A stretch of 64,000 bases of DNA from Klebsiella pneumoniae (GCA_945873095.1 CAMCBU010000007.1:1-64000); one strand, 5' to 3'. Shown: positions 46,877 through 57,139, numbered from the stretch's first letter. Notes: generated by a model not told the origin, from the sequence alone. Numbers and translations are program-made.

Positions 46877-49800
46877 TGCCGAAGCACGATGGAACAGTCG
46901 ATCGCGCAGCGGGTGCAGATACCGCTCGGTGATTTCGGCCACCATCGAGTACGCAGCCGGGATCACCACCAGCGACAGCAGTGTCGAGGTGATCAAGCCA
47001 CCAATGACCGACACCCCAAGCGGCGTGCGAAAGCTGCCATCGGCGCCAATGCCGAGCGCAATCGGCAGCATGCCAGCGCCCATCGCGAGCGTCGTCATGA
47101 TGACCGGGCGAGCGCGCTTGCGACAGGCGTCGATCAACGCATCGTGCCGCGAGAGACCGGCACGCTCACCCAGAATGGCGTAGTCGACGATCAAAATGGA
47201 ATTTTTGACGGCGATACCGTTCAGTAGCAGCAAACCGATCAGTGATGGCAACGACAAGGCCGTACCGGTGAGCAACAGCAAACCGAAAGCGCCACCGCCA
47301 CACAACGGCACCGCCGCCAAAATCACGATCGGCTGGGTGCCGCTGTGGAACAACAGCAGCAACACGAGGTACACCGACAACACGCCGGCGAACAGCGCGA
47401 GTGCGAAGCCGACGAACAGCTCGACGAAGGCCTCTGAGTCTCCAGCGGGAAGGATGCGCACGCCGGCCGGCAAATTCTGCATCGCCGGCATGCGACGAAC
47501 GTCGCTCATGACATCACCGAGCGGCAAGCCGTTGAGCTCGGCCGAAACGGTGACGACGCGCTCGCGATCGCGACGATCGATACGCGCAGGGCCACTGCCC
47601 TCGCCGATCTCGGCAACGGCGGCGAGCGGCACGGGTCCGTTCTTACCGGGCACTCGTAACTGCCCGAGCATCTCGAGGTCGCTCAAGGCCGAATCGGCCA
47701 ATTTCACGCGGATCGGTACTTGTCGTTCCGCGAGGTTCAACTTCGCGAGCCGCTGATTCACGTCGCCGCTGGTGGCAATACGCGCCGCGTCGGCGATGTC
47801 GACCGTCGAGACGCCGAGATCCGCCGCGCGCGCAGGATCGGGCCGGATCACGATCTCGGGCCGCAACAGGGCCGCCGAGGTGGTCACCGTGCCGATACCC
47901 GGCACGGTTCGGATCGAGGCCGCCAATTCACGCGAGGCGGCCGCGAGCGTTTCCGAATCGCGACCGGCGAATGCCATGGTCAACCGATCACCCGGACCTC
48001 CGGTCGCAAAACTCGCGCGGATGCCGGGCATGTCGACCAATTGCGCACGTACGGCGTTCTCCAACTCGGCGCTGGTCAACTTGCGATCTTCTTTGAAGGT
48101 CAGCGTGATACTGACCTTGCGGACCTCGGGAAAAACCACTCCACCACCCATCGACTCGCCACCCTCGCCGCCGATGATCGTGAAGAATCTCTCGATTTCA
48201 GGCACGCCCGCACGCAATCGTGCACGCACCTCACGACCGATCTGCAAGGAATCATCGAGACGCGCACCCGGCGGCAGCTCCACCTGCAGCTGAACCTGGT
48301 CGACGTCGGTCGTTGGCACGAAGGTCGTGGGAATCAACGGCACGATGGCCAACGACAAGATGAAAGTGGCCGCCGCCAACGCCAGAGTACGTCGTCGATG
48401 GGCGATCGCCCACTCGACCCAACCGAGATAACGGAGCATCAACGGTGAATCGACGGCAGACTTGGGTTCGCCACGCATGAAATGCCCGGCCAGCATCGGC
48501 GTGAGCAGCCGCGCCACCAGCAAAGAGAACAGCACGGCCGCGGCGGCAGTCCAACCGAATTCTTTGAAGAACTTGCCAGTGACCCCCGGCATGAACGCCA
48601 CCGGGATGAAGACGGCAGCCAAGGTGACTGAGGTCGCAATGACGGCGATCCCGATTTCATCGGCGGCGTCGAGCGCGGCCTGCATCGGCGCTTTACCCAT
48701 GGCTCGATGCCGCGCGACGTTTTCGACCTCCACGATGGCGTCATCGACGAGCACACCGATGACGACCGCAAGCGCCAGCAACGTCAGCAGGTTCAACGAA
48801 AAATCGAGCCAATACATGACGGCGAAAGTCGGTATCACCGACAACGGCAGCGCCAGAGCCGAGATCAAGGTCGCACGCCATTCACGCAAGAAAAACCACA
48901 CCACGAGCACCGCCAGCAACGCGCCCTCGAGCAGCATCGTCATCGAGGCATCGTAAGAGGCTTTGGCGATCTCGACGGTCGAGAGCACTTCGACGAAGCG
49001 AACTTCAGGGTGCTCAGCCTGCAGCTGTGCAATGCGGGCACGGACGCCCTGACCCACATCGACCTCGCTCGAGCCCGCCGTGCGACGAACCGAAAAGCCG
49101 ACGACCGGCTTGTCATCGAGCAAGGCCGCCGCGCGCGCTTCGGCGGCGCCATCGGTCACCGTCGCAATCGACGACAAGCGCACCGAACGTCCGTCGGGCA
49201 AATAAATCGGGTAATCGGCGAGCTCGGCTGCCGTGCGCACGATCGCAACGGTCCGCACCGCCTGCTCGGCGCCGCCCGTCTCGGTGCGACCGCCGGGCTT
49301 CTCGACCTGCAACCGCGCCAACTGAGCCGAAACGGCGCCCGCTGACACCCCGAGAGCCTGCAGCGCCTCGGGACGCAACTCGACGCGCACTTCACGGACG
49401 ATGCCACCAACGCGAGTGATCGAGCCGACACCCGCCACGCCGTACACGGCACGCGCGACTTTGTCGTCGACGAACCAAGAGAGCTCATCGGGCGCCAGTC
49501 GGTCGGATTCGACGGCGAACGCGATGAGCGTACCGCCGACGAGGTTCATTCTTTGAATGGTCGGTTCGTTGATATCGGCCGGCAAATCGCGTCGCACGCG
49601 CGCGACGGCGTCCTTCACTTCATCGAGGGCTTGGTCGAGATCACGACCAAGTTCGAACTCGATCTTGGTGATTGAAGTGCCCTCGCTGACGGCCGAGGTG
49701 ATCTTGTCGATGTCGGGAATACTCGACACCGCATCCTCGACCTTGCGGGTCACGTCGGTTTCGAGCGTCGAGGGTGCCGCTCCCGGCAAGCCGACGGTGA

Positions 49801-49939
49801 TCTGGATGGTCGGTAACGCGATATCTGGCAACTGCGAGATCGGCAGCTTGTACCACCCCCAGAAGCCCGCCGCCGTCAAGAGAACGAAAAGCAGTACCGA
49901 AGGCAGCGGGTAGCGGATGCCCCAGAGGGAGAGGTTCAC
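46859..49939 (-). CDS. RND efflux transporter permease (HAE1/AcrB-like)
   Basis: 1026 aa; YPLPSVLLFVLLTAAGFWGWYKLPISQLPDIALPTIQITVGLPGAAPSTLETDVTRKVE; VDDAIVEVENVARHRAMGKAP. Confidence 0.95.
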   Translation of the reverse strand: MNLSLWGIRYPLPSVLLFVLLTAAGFWGWYKLPISQLPDIALPTIQITVGLPGAAPSTLETDVTRKVEDAVSSIPDIDKITSAVSEGTSITKIEFELGRDLDQALDEVKDAVARVRRDLPADINEPTIQRMNLVGGTLIAFAVESDRLAPDELSWFVDDKVARAVYGVAGVGSITRVGGIVREVRVELRPEALQALGVSAGAVSAQLARLQVEKPGGRTETGGAEQAVRTVAIVRTAAELADYPIYLPDGRSVRLSSIATVTDGAAEARAAALLDDKPVVGFSVRRTAGSSEVDVGQGVRARIAQLQAEHPEVRFVEVLSTVEIAKASYDASMTMLLEGALLAVLVVWFFLREWRATLISALALPLSVIPTFAVMYWLDFSLNLLTLLALAVVIGVLVDDAIVEVENVARHRAMGKAPMQAALDAADEIGIAVIATSVTLAAVFIPVAFMPGVTGKFFKEFGWTAAAAVLFSLLVARLLTPMLAGHFMRGEPKSAVDSPLMLRYLGWVEWAIAHRRRTLALAAATFILSLAIVPLIPTTFVPTTDVDQVQLQVELPPGARLDDSLQIGREVRARLRAGVPEIERFFTIIGGEGGESMGGGVVFPEVRKVSITLTFKEDRKLTSAELENAVRAQLVDMPGIRASFATGGPGDRLTMAFAGRDSETLAAASRELAASIRTVPGIGTVTTSAALLRPEIVIRPDPARAADLGVSTVDIADAARIATSGDVNQRLAKLNLAERQVPIRVKLADSALSDLEMLGQLRVPGKNGPVPLAAVAEIGEGSGPARIDRRDRERVVTVSAELNGLPLGDVMSDVRRMPAMQNLPAGVRILPAGDSEAFVELFVGFALALFAGVLSVYLVLLLLFHSGTQPIVILAAVPLCGGGAFGLLLLTGTALSLPSLIGLLLLNGIAVKNSILIVDYAILGERAGLSRHDALIDACRKRARPVIMTTLAMGAGMLPIALGIGADGSFRTPLGVSVIGGLITSTLLSLVVIPAAYSMVAEITERYLHPLRDRLFHRASASEPVP

Positions 49940-51024
49940 GACGCCGCTTGCTCCGGGACCTTCGCGTCGACGACCTTGACGACGTCACCATCACTCAGAA
50001 AGCCCGCTCCGCGCACGACCACTTTTTCAGCGCCGTCGAGCCCGCTACGAAGCTCGATGAAATCGCCCTGCACACCGCCGGCGTCGACCCGACGCTGCGA
50101 GACGACGCCGCCATCACCGAGCACGAACAAATATGCGTAGCCATCGCGAAACACCACCGACTCGCGCGGCACCGCCATCACCTCGGCGGTGCCGACCTGC
50201 AGTCGACCTTCGACGAACATGCCCGAGCGCAGCGTCCCGGGTGCCGGCAGGTCGGCGAACAGCGCGCCCGTGCGGGTCTGCGGGTCGACGCCGGGCGAAA
50301 CCGCACGAACGACACCCTCGACGCTTTCCCCGTCCGGCGCGCGCAACACCACTTTCGCACCGATCTTCAGACGACCGATATCCCGCTCGGCGATCTCGGC
50401 GCGCCATTCGAGGCGTCCACGCCGAATCAGCCGCAGCAACTCGTTGCCGGCAGTGACGACCTGCCCCGGTTGCACGCGACGCACCGCGATCACACCGGCA
50501 TCGGGCGCACGCAAGGTTGCAAAACCCAGACGCAGCGCCGCCTCATCGCGCGCCGCCTCCGCCACCACCACTTGTGCCGCAGCCCGCGATCGATTCGCTT
50601 GTAGCTCATCGAAATTACTGGTCGAGATCAAATTTTGGGCCAGCAAAGATTCGCCGCGCTTGGCCTGCGAGGCAGCGAGTTCGGCGCTGGCCCTCGCTTG
50701 CAGCAAGTTGGCCTCGGCCTGTCGCGCCTGCACCTCGAGTGTGCGTCGGTCGAGCTCGACGAGCGGCTGTCCCGCGGCGACGCGCTCGCCAGGCTCCACC
50801 AACACCTTGGCCACGCGCAGCCCCGTCACTTCGACGCCGAGGATCATCTCCTGCCATGGCGCGATCGAACCCGACGCGGCGACTTCGCGCGTGATCCGGC
50901 GCGTGACCGGAGTGGCCACGGTGACGGTCAGCGACGAAGCGGCTGGCGGCGCCTCGGACCCCGAGCGATCACAACCTACCAACGAAGCCGCAACCAGCAC
51001 GAACACAAAGAAAAATCGCATCAT
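49936..51024 (-). CDS. RND efflux periplasmic adaptor (MFP) subunit
   Basis: Lipobox LVGCDRSG; lipoyl/HlyD-type hairpin; 4-nt overlap with permease gene. Confidence 0.93.
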   Translation of the reverse strand: MMRFFFVFVLVAASLVGCDRSGSEAPPAASSLTVTVATPVTRRITREVAASGSIAPWQEMILGVEVTGLRVAKVLVEPGERVAAGQPLVELDRRTLEVQARQAEANLLQARASAELAASQAKRGESLLAQNLISTSNFDELQANRSRAAAQVVVAEAARDEAALRLGFATLRAPDAGVIAVRRVQPGQVVTAGNELLRLIRRGRLEWRAEIAERDIGRLKIGAKVVLRAPDGESVEGVVRAVSPGVDPQTRTGALFADLPAPGTLRSGMFVEGRLQVGTAEVMAVPRESVVFRDGYAYLFVLGDGGVVSQRRVDAGGVQGDFIELRSGLDGAEKVVVRGAGFLSDGDVVKVVDAKVPEQAAS

Positions 51025-51033
51025 GGGAGCACG

Positions 51034-53277
51034 TTACGCGCGGGGACGATCGAGCGCCAGCGTCGGACGCGATCTGTCCGCGCCACGGCACTCGAAGCAG
51101 CGATGGATTTGCCGGTTGCGGGCAAAATCCGGCGGGATCGTGCGCTCGGTGACATCCAGGATGCGATAGCGCCGCTCCAATACCGGGTCGAGTCGAAAAC
51201 GCTGGGCGTTGGTCGAGAACACCAATAGACCGCCTTCGGCCAAAATCGCCATGCAGGCGTCGAGCAGCTCGACATGATCACGCTGCACGTCGAACACGCC
51301 CTCCATGCGCTTGCTGTTCGAGAAAGTCGGTGGGTCGCAGAAGATCAGATCAAAACGTTCCCCGCGCCGCGCCGCTTCGGTCAACCATTCACGCACGTCC
51401 GCGTGCACCAGTCGGTGCTGCTCGCCCCAGAGACCATTGAGTTCCAGATTGCGTCGACACCACTCGAGGTAGGTCGCCGATAAATCGACCGTCGTGGTCG
51501 ACACCGCCGACCCCGCCGCCGCGTACACCGTGGCGCTACCGGTGTAACCGAACAAGTTCAAGAAACGCTTACCGTTGGCGGCCCGACGCAACTGCGAACG
51601 AGTCGGACGATGATCGAGGAACAAACCCGTATCGAGGTAGTCGACGAAGTTCACCCGAAACTTCAAGCCATCTTCCTCCACCACATGGAACTCTTCGCGC
51701 TCGTCACGCTTGGTGTACTGGTCACCACGCTTGATACGCCTGCGAGTTTTGAGGTGGATGTGCTCGGCCGATACACCCGTTGCCGCCACCAGAGCTGCGA
51801 GCGCTTCGCTACGACGTCGACGCACGGTCTCCTCGGGGATGTCGGCAGGTGCCTGATATTCCTGCACCACGAGCGCCGCTGGCGCCTCGGCCGAGGCCGC
51901 GTAACGATCGATCGCAAAGGCGTATTCCGGCATGTCGGCATCGTAGATGCGGTAACACGCGACGTGTTCGCGCCGCACCCAAGCCGACAAATTTTTGAGA
52001 TTTTTGCGGATGCGGTTGGCGAACATCGTCGCGCCCGGTGTCGCGGCAAGATCCGCATCGATCTGCAGGCCGGCCTTCGGGCGCAGATCGCGCTCCGCTC
52101 GCGCCGCGATCTCGATCCGCAGCAAACGGCATTCGGTCGCCCCGTTCCACACCGTATGCACACGATGCGCGCGCAAACCGAGTTCGAGCCCGAGCGACGC
52201 GTCCCCGGTGAGAATAGCCGCCTGCCAGCCCTGGAACTCCTCGCGCAGCACACGCCCCAGTTCGCGGTGCACGGCGCGCGCCGACTCGAGATCGCCTAAT
52301 CTTTGACCCCACGGCGGATTGGTGCAGAGCAATCCCGTGACCGAATCCGTAGGACGCTGGGTCTCGGCGAGCACACCGACCGCAAAGTCGGTGATCTCGG
52401 CGACACCGGCATGCGAGGCGTTGATCTTGGCGTCTTTCAACACGCGCGCGTCCTGATCACGCCCCCAAAAAATCGTGGTGGAGTCGATCAATCGTTGCAG
52501 CCCGTGACGAGCGCGCGCGTCAGCCTCAGCGACGAGGCGCTGCCAAAGCGCATCGTCATGCCCCTGCCATCGAAGAAAACCAAAATACCGTCGACGGTGA
52601 TTGGCTGCGAACCCGGCTGCCATACGTGCCGCCTCGATGACGAAGGTGCCCGAGCCGCACATCGGATCCAAAAAGGCCGCGCCGTCGGCTGACAGTTTCG
52701 GCCAGCCCGCTCGCACGAGAATGCCGGCTGCGATGTTTTCGCGCAGCGGCGCTTCACCGGTATCGCCTCGCCAGCCGCGTCGGTGCAAACCCTCACCCGA
52801 CAGATCGAGTGACACCGTCACCCGCGTGCCGACAGCATGCGCATGCACCCGAACACCCGGTTCGTGCGTCGCGATATCCGGTCGCAAGCCGACCGTCTCA
52901 CGCAAGGCATCGCAGATCGCGTCCTTCAAACGCAAGGTGCCATAGTGGGTATTGTTGATGGCGGGATGTCGGCCGCTCCACTCGCACGCCAGCGTTGCGG
53001 TCGGATCGATGTGTCGACGCCAATCGATCGCTTTGAGTGCCGTGTGAATCGCCGCATCGTCGGCGGCCTCGAAGCGCAACAACTCGAGATACACCCGACT
53101 CGCCACCCACGATTCGAGACACACCCGATACGCCACCTCCAGCGACCCGGTGAAAGCGACGGCGTTACCGCGCTCGCGAATATCCGTGCCCCCAAACGCG
53201 GCGATCTCCCGCGCCAGGAGATCGCCGAAACCCCGCGGCACACTCGCGAGGAACTGACGGATGTCCACGTTACTCAT
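51034..53277 (-). CDS. rlmKL: Bifunctional 23S rRNA methyltransferase RlmKL
   Basis: THUMP, DPMCGSGTFVIEAARMA, LCTNPPWGQRLG, FLNLFGYTGSATVYAAAGSAVSTTTVDLSATYLEW, LIFCDPPTFSNSKRM. Confidence 0.95.
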   Translation of the reverse strand: MSNVDIRQFLASVPRGFGDLLAREIAAFGGTDIRERGNAVAFTGSLEVAYRVCLESWVASRVYLELLRFEAADDAAIHTALKAIDWRRHIDPTATLACEWSGRHPAINNTHYGTLRLKDAICDALRETVGLRPDIATHEPGVRVHAHAVGTRVTVSLDLSGEGLHRRGWRGDTGEAPLRENIAAGILVRAGWPKLSADGAAFLDPMCGSGTFVIEAARMAAGFAANHRRRYFGFLRWQGHDDALWQRLVAEADARARHGLQRLIDSTTIFWGRDQDARVLKDAKINASHAGVAEITDFAVGVLAETQRPTDSVTGLLCTNPPWGQRLGDLESARAVHRELGRVLREEFQGWQAAILTGDASLGLELGLRAHRVHTVWNGATECRLLRIEIAARAERDLRPKAGLQIDADLAATPGATMFANRIRKNLKNLSAWVRREHVACYRIYDADMPEYAFAIDRYAASAEAPAALVVQEYQAPADIPEETVRRRRSEALAALVAATGVSAEHIHLKTRRRIKRGDQYTKRDEREEFHVVEEDGLKFRVNFVDYLDTGLFLDHRPTRSQLRRAANGKRFLNLFGYTGSATVYAAAGSAVSTTTVDLSATYLEWCRRNLELNGLWGEQHRLVHADVREWLTEAARRGERFDLIFCDPPTFSNSKRMEGVFDVQRDHVELLDACMAILAEGGLLVFSTNAQRFRLDPVLERRYRILDVTERTIPPDFARNRQIHRCFECRGADRSRPTLALDRPRA

Positions 53278-53311
53278 CGTGGTAGCTCATCGTGGTAGCT
53301 CATCGTGGTCG
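53273..53311. repeat. 13-bp tandem repeat, 3 copies (CTCATCGTGGTAG x2, CTCATCGTGGTCG)
   Basis: Read directly; each unit carries an ATGAG on the minus strand. Confidence 0.95.
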
Positions 53312-54747
53312 CTCGTATCTGGGGTCGTATTCACGGTCGTGATGCGCAGCGAGCGCGACGCCGCGCGCAAATGGCGCACCAAGATTCGGTAAACATCCGC
53401 ATCGAACACCGACTCGCTGGCACGCTCGCCGTCGGCGGTCCGGGTGCCGAGATATTGCCAACGATCGACATGGTGCCACTCGATGCGACCCTGCGCGTTG
53501 CGCTCCTCGATGCGGATCGGCCCGGCATAAGGCCAACTTTTCAGCTTGTGCTTGGCGAGTGCCAGCTTCAACCGTAGCGCATGCTTCGGCAGCGATTCAC
53601 CGCCGACGCAGACGCCATCACAACGACCGAGTTGATAGCCGAAACAGCTACCCGCACCCGGATGCTCCAGACCGAGTGTCTTCAAACACAGCCGACGCTC
53701 GCGCGCGATCGTCGTGAGTGCAGCCCGCGCGGCTTTGGCGGTGCGAAACAAGCCGAAGCAGTCACCGCCCTCAGGCAAAGGTCCCTCGAGCCGCTGTAAA
53801 ACCGCCGCTGCGCCCTCGTCACCCACGAACCACGTGTGGTGCTCGCCACCGCCCCGCAAGCGACGGTTGTAGACCGGTTTGTAGTCGCGCACCCATTGCG
53901 CCTCGAGCAGCAGCGCGCCCAATTCGCCAGCCGTCTCGGTCCACTCGATACGCCGAACCTGTGCTGCCAAGCGCTGCGATTTCGAATCGCGCGTTGCGCC
54001 GCCGAAGTGAGCCAAGACCCGCTCGCGGATATTTTTGGCCTTACCGACATAGATGAGCGCATCGCCCTCGCCGATGAATCGATAAACGCCGCAAACTTCG
54101 GGCACGTCGTCGAGCAGATCAGGCGGCAAATGCGCGGGCAGCGACGGCCTTCGGCGCACGCGCTCGATCGCCTCGGCCAGGCGCCGCGGTGCGAGCGTCG
54201 CGCGCCAATGTTGCCACAGCTGTGCGAGCACGTCGGCGTCAGGCAAGGCGCGATGCCGACTCTCGCACTGAAGGCCATGTCGCTCGATGATCGCATCGAG
54301 ATTGTGACGACCCGCCTCAGGGAACAGCTCACGCGAGAGGCGCACCGTGCAGGCGAGCGGCGCGCTGTATGCATAACCCGCGCGTCGCAACTCGCTACGG
54401 ACGAAACCGTAATCAAAGCGCACGTTGTGTGCGACGAAGCGGCGTCCCTCCAAGCGCGTCAACACTTCGCGCGACAACGCCTCGAACGACGGCGCCTCGG
54501 CAACCATGTCGTTGCGGATGCCCGTCAGTCGCTGAATGGACGGAGGGATCGACACACCGGGGTTCACGAGCGAGCTCCAACGCGACTCGACCTGCCCGTC
54601 ACGCATCGCCACGATCGCGATTTCCGTGATGCGGTGCCAAGCCGGATGCCCGCCCGTGGTCTCCACATCGACGAATGCGACCGGCTCGTCGATTAGACTC
54701 AGTTGGTTGTCACTCAAATCGTTGTCACTCAACCGAATGCGATCCAA
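53287..54747 (-). CDS. DnaQ-like 3'-5' exonuclease fused to a GIY-YIG (UvrC/Cho-type) nuclease domain
   Basis: VAFVDVETTGGHPAWHRITEIAIV, HNVRFDYGFV, H..LPDAD (DEDDh) plus GVYRFIGEGDALIYVGKAKNIRERV and CFGYQLGRCDGVCVG; TTG start, exact position ambiguous (54747/54732/54717). Confidence 0.92.
   Translation of the reverse strand: MDRIRLSDNDLSDNQLSLIDEPVAFVDVETTGGHPAWHRITEIAIVAMRDGQVESRWSSLVNPGVSIPPSIQRLTGIRNDMVAEAPSFEALSREVLTRLEGRRFVAHNVRFDYGFVRSELRRAGYAYSAPLACTVRLSRELFPEAGRHNLDAIIERHGLQCESRHRALPDADVLAQLWQHWRATLAPRRLAEAIERVRRRPSLPAHLPPDLLDDVPEVCGVYRFIGEGDALIYVGKAKNIRERVLAHFGGATRDSKSQRLAAQVRRIEWTETAGELGALLLEAQWVRDYKPVYNRRLRGGGEHHTWFVGDEGAAAVLQRLEGPLPEGGDCFGLFRTAKAARAALTTIARERRLCLKTLGLEHPGAGSCFGYQLGRCDGVCVGGESLPKHALRLKLALAKHKLKSWPYAGPIRIEERNAQGRIEWHHVDRWQYLGTRTADGERASESVFDADVYRILVRHLRAASRSLRITTVNTTPDTSDHDELPR
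54706..54732. repeat. Direct repeat GTTGTCACTCAA x2, period 15 bp, at the ALDH/exonuclease gene junction
   Basis: Read directly; each unit contains a minus-strand TTGAGTGA start-like motif. Confidence 0.92.
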
Positions 54748-56219
54748 GTGGTCTTCAATTCCGTGTACTTCTCGAAAGCGTGCAACGACTTGTCACGCCC
54801 GATGCCCGATTGCTTGTAGCCACCAAAAGGCACGGTGATGTCGTCGGCGTCATAGCAATTCACGTACACCATGCCCGAACGCAGCGCTCGTGCGGCCTTG
54901 TGCGCCACGTTGATGTCACGACTCCAGATTGCCGCAGCCAGACCGTACTCGGTCGAGTTGGCAATCGAGATCGCCTCGTCTAGGGTATCGAACGGAATTG
55001 TCGCCAGCACTGGACCAAAGATTTCTTCGCGGGCAATGGTCATCTGCGGCGAAACATCGTCAAACACGGTCGGCTCGATGTAGTAACCACCACTCTCCTG
55101 CCGAACGCGTTCGCCACCACAATGCAAGCGGGCACCCTGCTCGCGACCGCCATGGATATAGCCGAGCACGCGATTCATCTGCGTCTCATCTACCAATGCG
55201 CCGAGTCGGGTCGCAGCATCGAGCGGGTCTCCCGGCGTCATACGTTTGGCGATCGCGGTGATCCGCTCGAGCATCTCTGCACGAATCGGGCGCTGCACGA
55301 GCAAGCGGGATCCCGCCGAGCACATCTCGCCTTGATTGAAGAAGATCGCGAAAGCCGCCGCGGTCGCCGCCGCCTCGAGATCCGGGCAATCGGCCATGAC
55401 GATATTGGCAGACTTGCCGCCGCACTCGAGTCCGACTCGCTTGAGGTTCGACTGACCGGCGTACTGCATGACAAGCTTGCCGGTGGCAGTCGAGCCGGTG
55501 AATCCGATCGCGTCGACATCGGCGTGCAGAGCCAGCGCTTTGCCGGCAGTGTGACCAAAACCGGGCACCACATTGAACACGCCAGGCGGAACGCCCGCCT
55601 CAATGGCCAACTCGGCAAGACGCAGCGCCGACAACGGCGATTTCTCCGAAGGCTTCAGCACCAAAGAATTGCCTGCGGCCAGAATCGGCGCCACTTTCCA
55701 GGCCGTCATGATCAACGGAAAATTCCACGGCACGATGGCACCCACCACACCGAGCGGCTCTCGGGTGATCGTCGCGAGCACCGAAGAGGCCGTCGGCGCG
55801 ACTTCGCCGTAGATTTTGTCGATCGCCTCGGCATACCACTCGATGCAACGCGCAGCGCTCGGCACATCGACTTTGAGCGAGTCGCCGATGGGCTTGCCCA
55901 TGTCGAGCGTCTCGAGTAGTGCCAGCTCGTCTTTGTGCGCACGAATCAGTTCGGCAAAGCGCTGCAAGACCCGCTTGCGCGCGCTCGGCGCTCGCGACGC
56001 CCACACACCGCTGACGAACGCCGCGCGCGCATCGGCGACGGCGATATCGATATCGGCACTCTGACCATCGGCGATCGGCGCAAGTAGTCGGCCGTCGATC
56101 GGCGAGTGCTTGTCGAAAGTCGCGCCGGCGAGCGAGGCAACACGTTGCCCGGCCACGAAGGCGCGGCCATCCGGCTTGAGTTCCGCGGCACGCTGGTGCC
56201 AATTACTGTTCGCGTTCAT
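54729..56219 (-). CDS. Aldehyde dehydrogenase (gamma-glutamyl-gamma-aminobutyraldehyde dehydrogenase PuuC-like)
   Basis: VPWNFPLIMTAWKVAPILAAGNSLVLKPSEKSPLSALRLAELAIEAGVPPGVFNVVPG, LECGGKSANIV, FFNQGEMCSAGSRLLVQ. Confidence 0.92.
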   Translation of the reverse strand: MNANSNWHQRAAELKPDGRAFVAGQRVASLAGATFDKHSPIDGRLLAPIADGQSADIDIAVADARAAFVSGVWASRAPSARKRVLQRFAELIRAHKDELALLETLDMGKPIGDSLKVDVPSAARCIEWYAEAIDKIYGEVAPTASSVLATITREPLGVVGAIVPWNFPLIMTAWKVAPILAAGNSLVLKPSEKSPLSALRLAELAIEAGVPPGVFNVVPGFGHTAGKALALHADVDAIGFTGSTATGKLVMQYAGQSNLKRVGLECGGKSANIVMADCPDLEAAATAAAFAIFFNQGEMCSAGSRLLVQRPIRAEMLERITAIAKRMTPGDPLDAATRLGALVDETQMNRVLGYIHGGREQGARLHCGGERVRQESGGYYIEPTVFDDVSPQMTIAREEIFGPVLATIPFDTLDEAISIANSTEYGLAAAIWSRDINVAHKAARALRSGMVYVNCYDADDITVPFGGYKQSGIGRDKSLHAFEKYTELKTTWIAFG

Positions 56220-56410
56220 GGCGACGAGTTTACCCGGCCAGCGGAAACCCGGGATTGCACTATCCATCGGCAACACCGGCGCACGACGCACCAACCCAGT
56301 GCGGATTTGGAGTTAAAATGTCGCAAACCTGTCATGTAGACGCCTTACCACGCATGGCATGTCGTTTGCTTGAACAGTTTGGAACTTACCCCTTCGAGGA
56401 TCAAAAACGC

Positions 56411-57106
56411 ATGAAAAACCTCCCCCTTCTCGCGCTGCTGGCCGTAGCGGCTGTCGGCACTGTCGCTCGCGCCGAGATCAGCTCGACCGTGACGCTGGCC
56501 TCCGACTACGACTTCCGCGGCCTCAGTCAAACCGCCAAGGATCCGGCACTGCAATTGAGCCTCGACTGGGCCGGCGACTCGGGTTTTAGCGTCGGCGCCT
56601 GGGCCAGCAACGTCGACTTCGGACCGGACACCGTCTCGGACGTCGAGCTCGATATCTATGCGGGCTATAGCGGCAATTTCACCGAAGATTTCAGCTACAA
56701 CTTCTCGGTGACGCAATACAGCTATTTCGACACCGCCGACAAAGTCGACTTCGCCGAGGCGGCCTTCGGTCTCGCCTATCAGGGCTTCTCGACCAAGTTC
56801 TGGTACGCCTGGGATTACGGCAACACCGGTCTGGCCGCCCGCTACATCGAGGCCAACCTCGAACTGCCGTTGCCACAAGATTTCGGGCTGCTGCTGCATG
56901 CGGGTCAGAGCAGCGGCGAATACTGGGCCGACGACAAGTACACCGACTTCGCCATCGGTCTGACCAAGACCGTTGGTAAGTTTGATCTCACTTTGAAGTG
57001 GGTCGACGGCAGCGACTACCGCCCGGGTAACAACGTCGACGGCGACGTTTTCAGCTCGGACAGCAAGGCTCTCTTTTCGGTGGCGACGAGCTTCCCTTGG
57101 GAGTGA
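56411..57106 (+). CDS. TorF-family putative porin (Gcw_chp family)
   Basis: Signal peptide AVGTVARA; ISSTVTLASDYDFRGLSQTAKDPALQLSLDWAGDSGFSVGAWASNVDFG; SD GAGG. Confidence 0.88.
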   Translation: MKNLPLLALLAVAAVGTVARAEISSTVTLASDYDFRGLSQTAKDPALQLSLDWAGDSGFSVGAWASNVDFGPDTVSDVELDIYAGYSGNFTEDFSYNFSVTQYSYFDTADKVDFAEAAFGLAYQGFSTKFWYAWDYGNTGLAARYIEANLELPLPQDFGLLLHAGQSSGEYWADDKYTDFAIGLTKTVGKFDLTLKWVDGSDYRPGNNVDGDVFSSDSKALFSVATSFPWE

Positions 57107-57139
57107 TCCGCCGCAGATAACGGGTACACTGCGGGGGCT

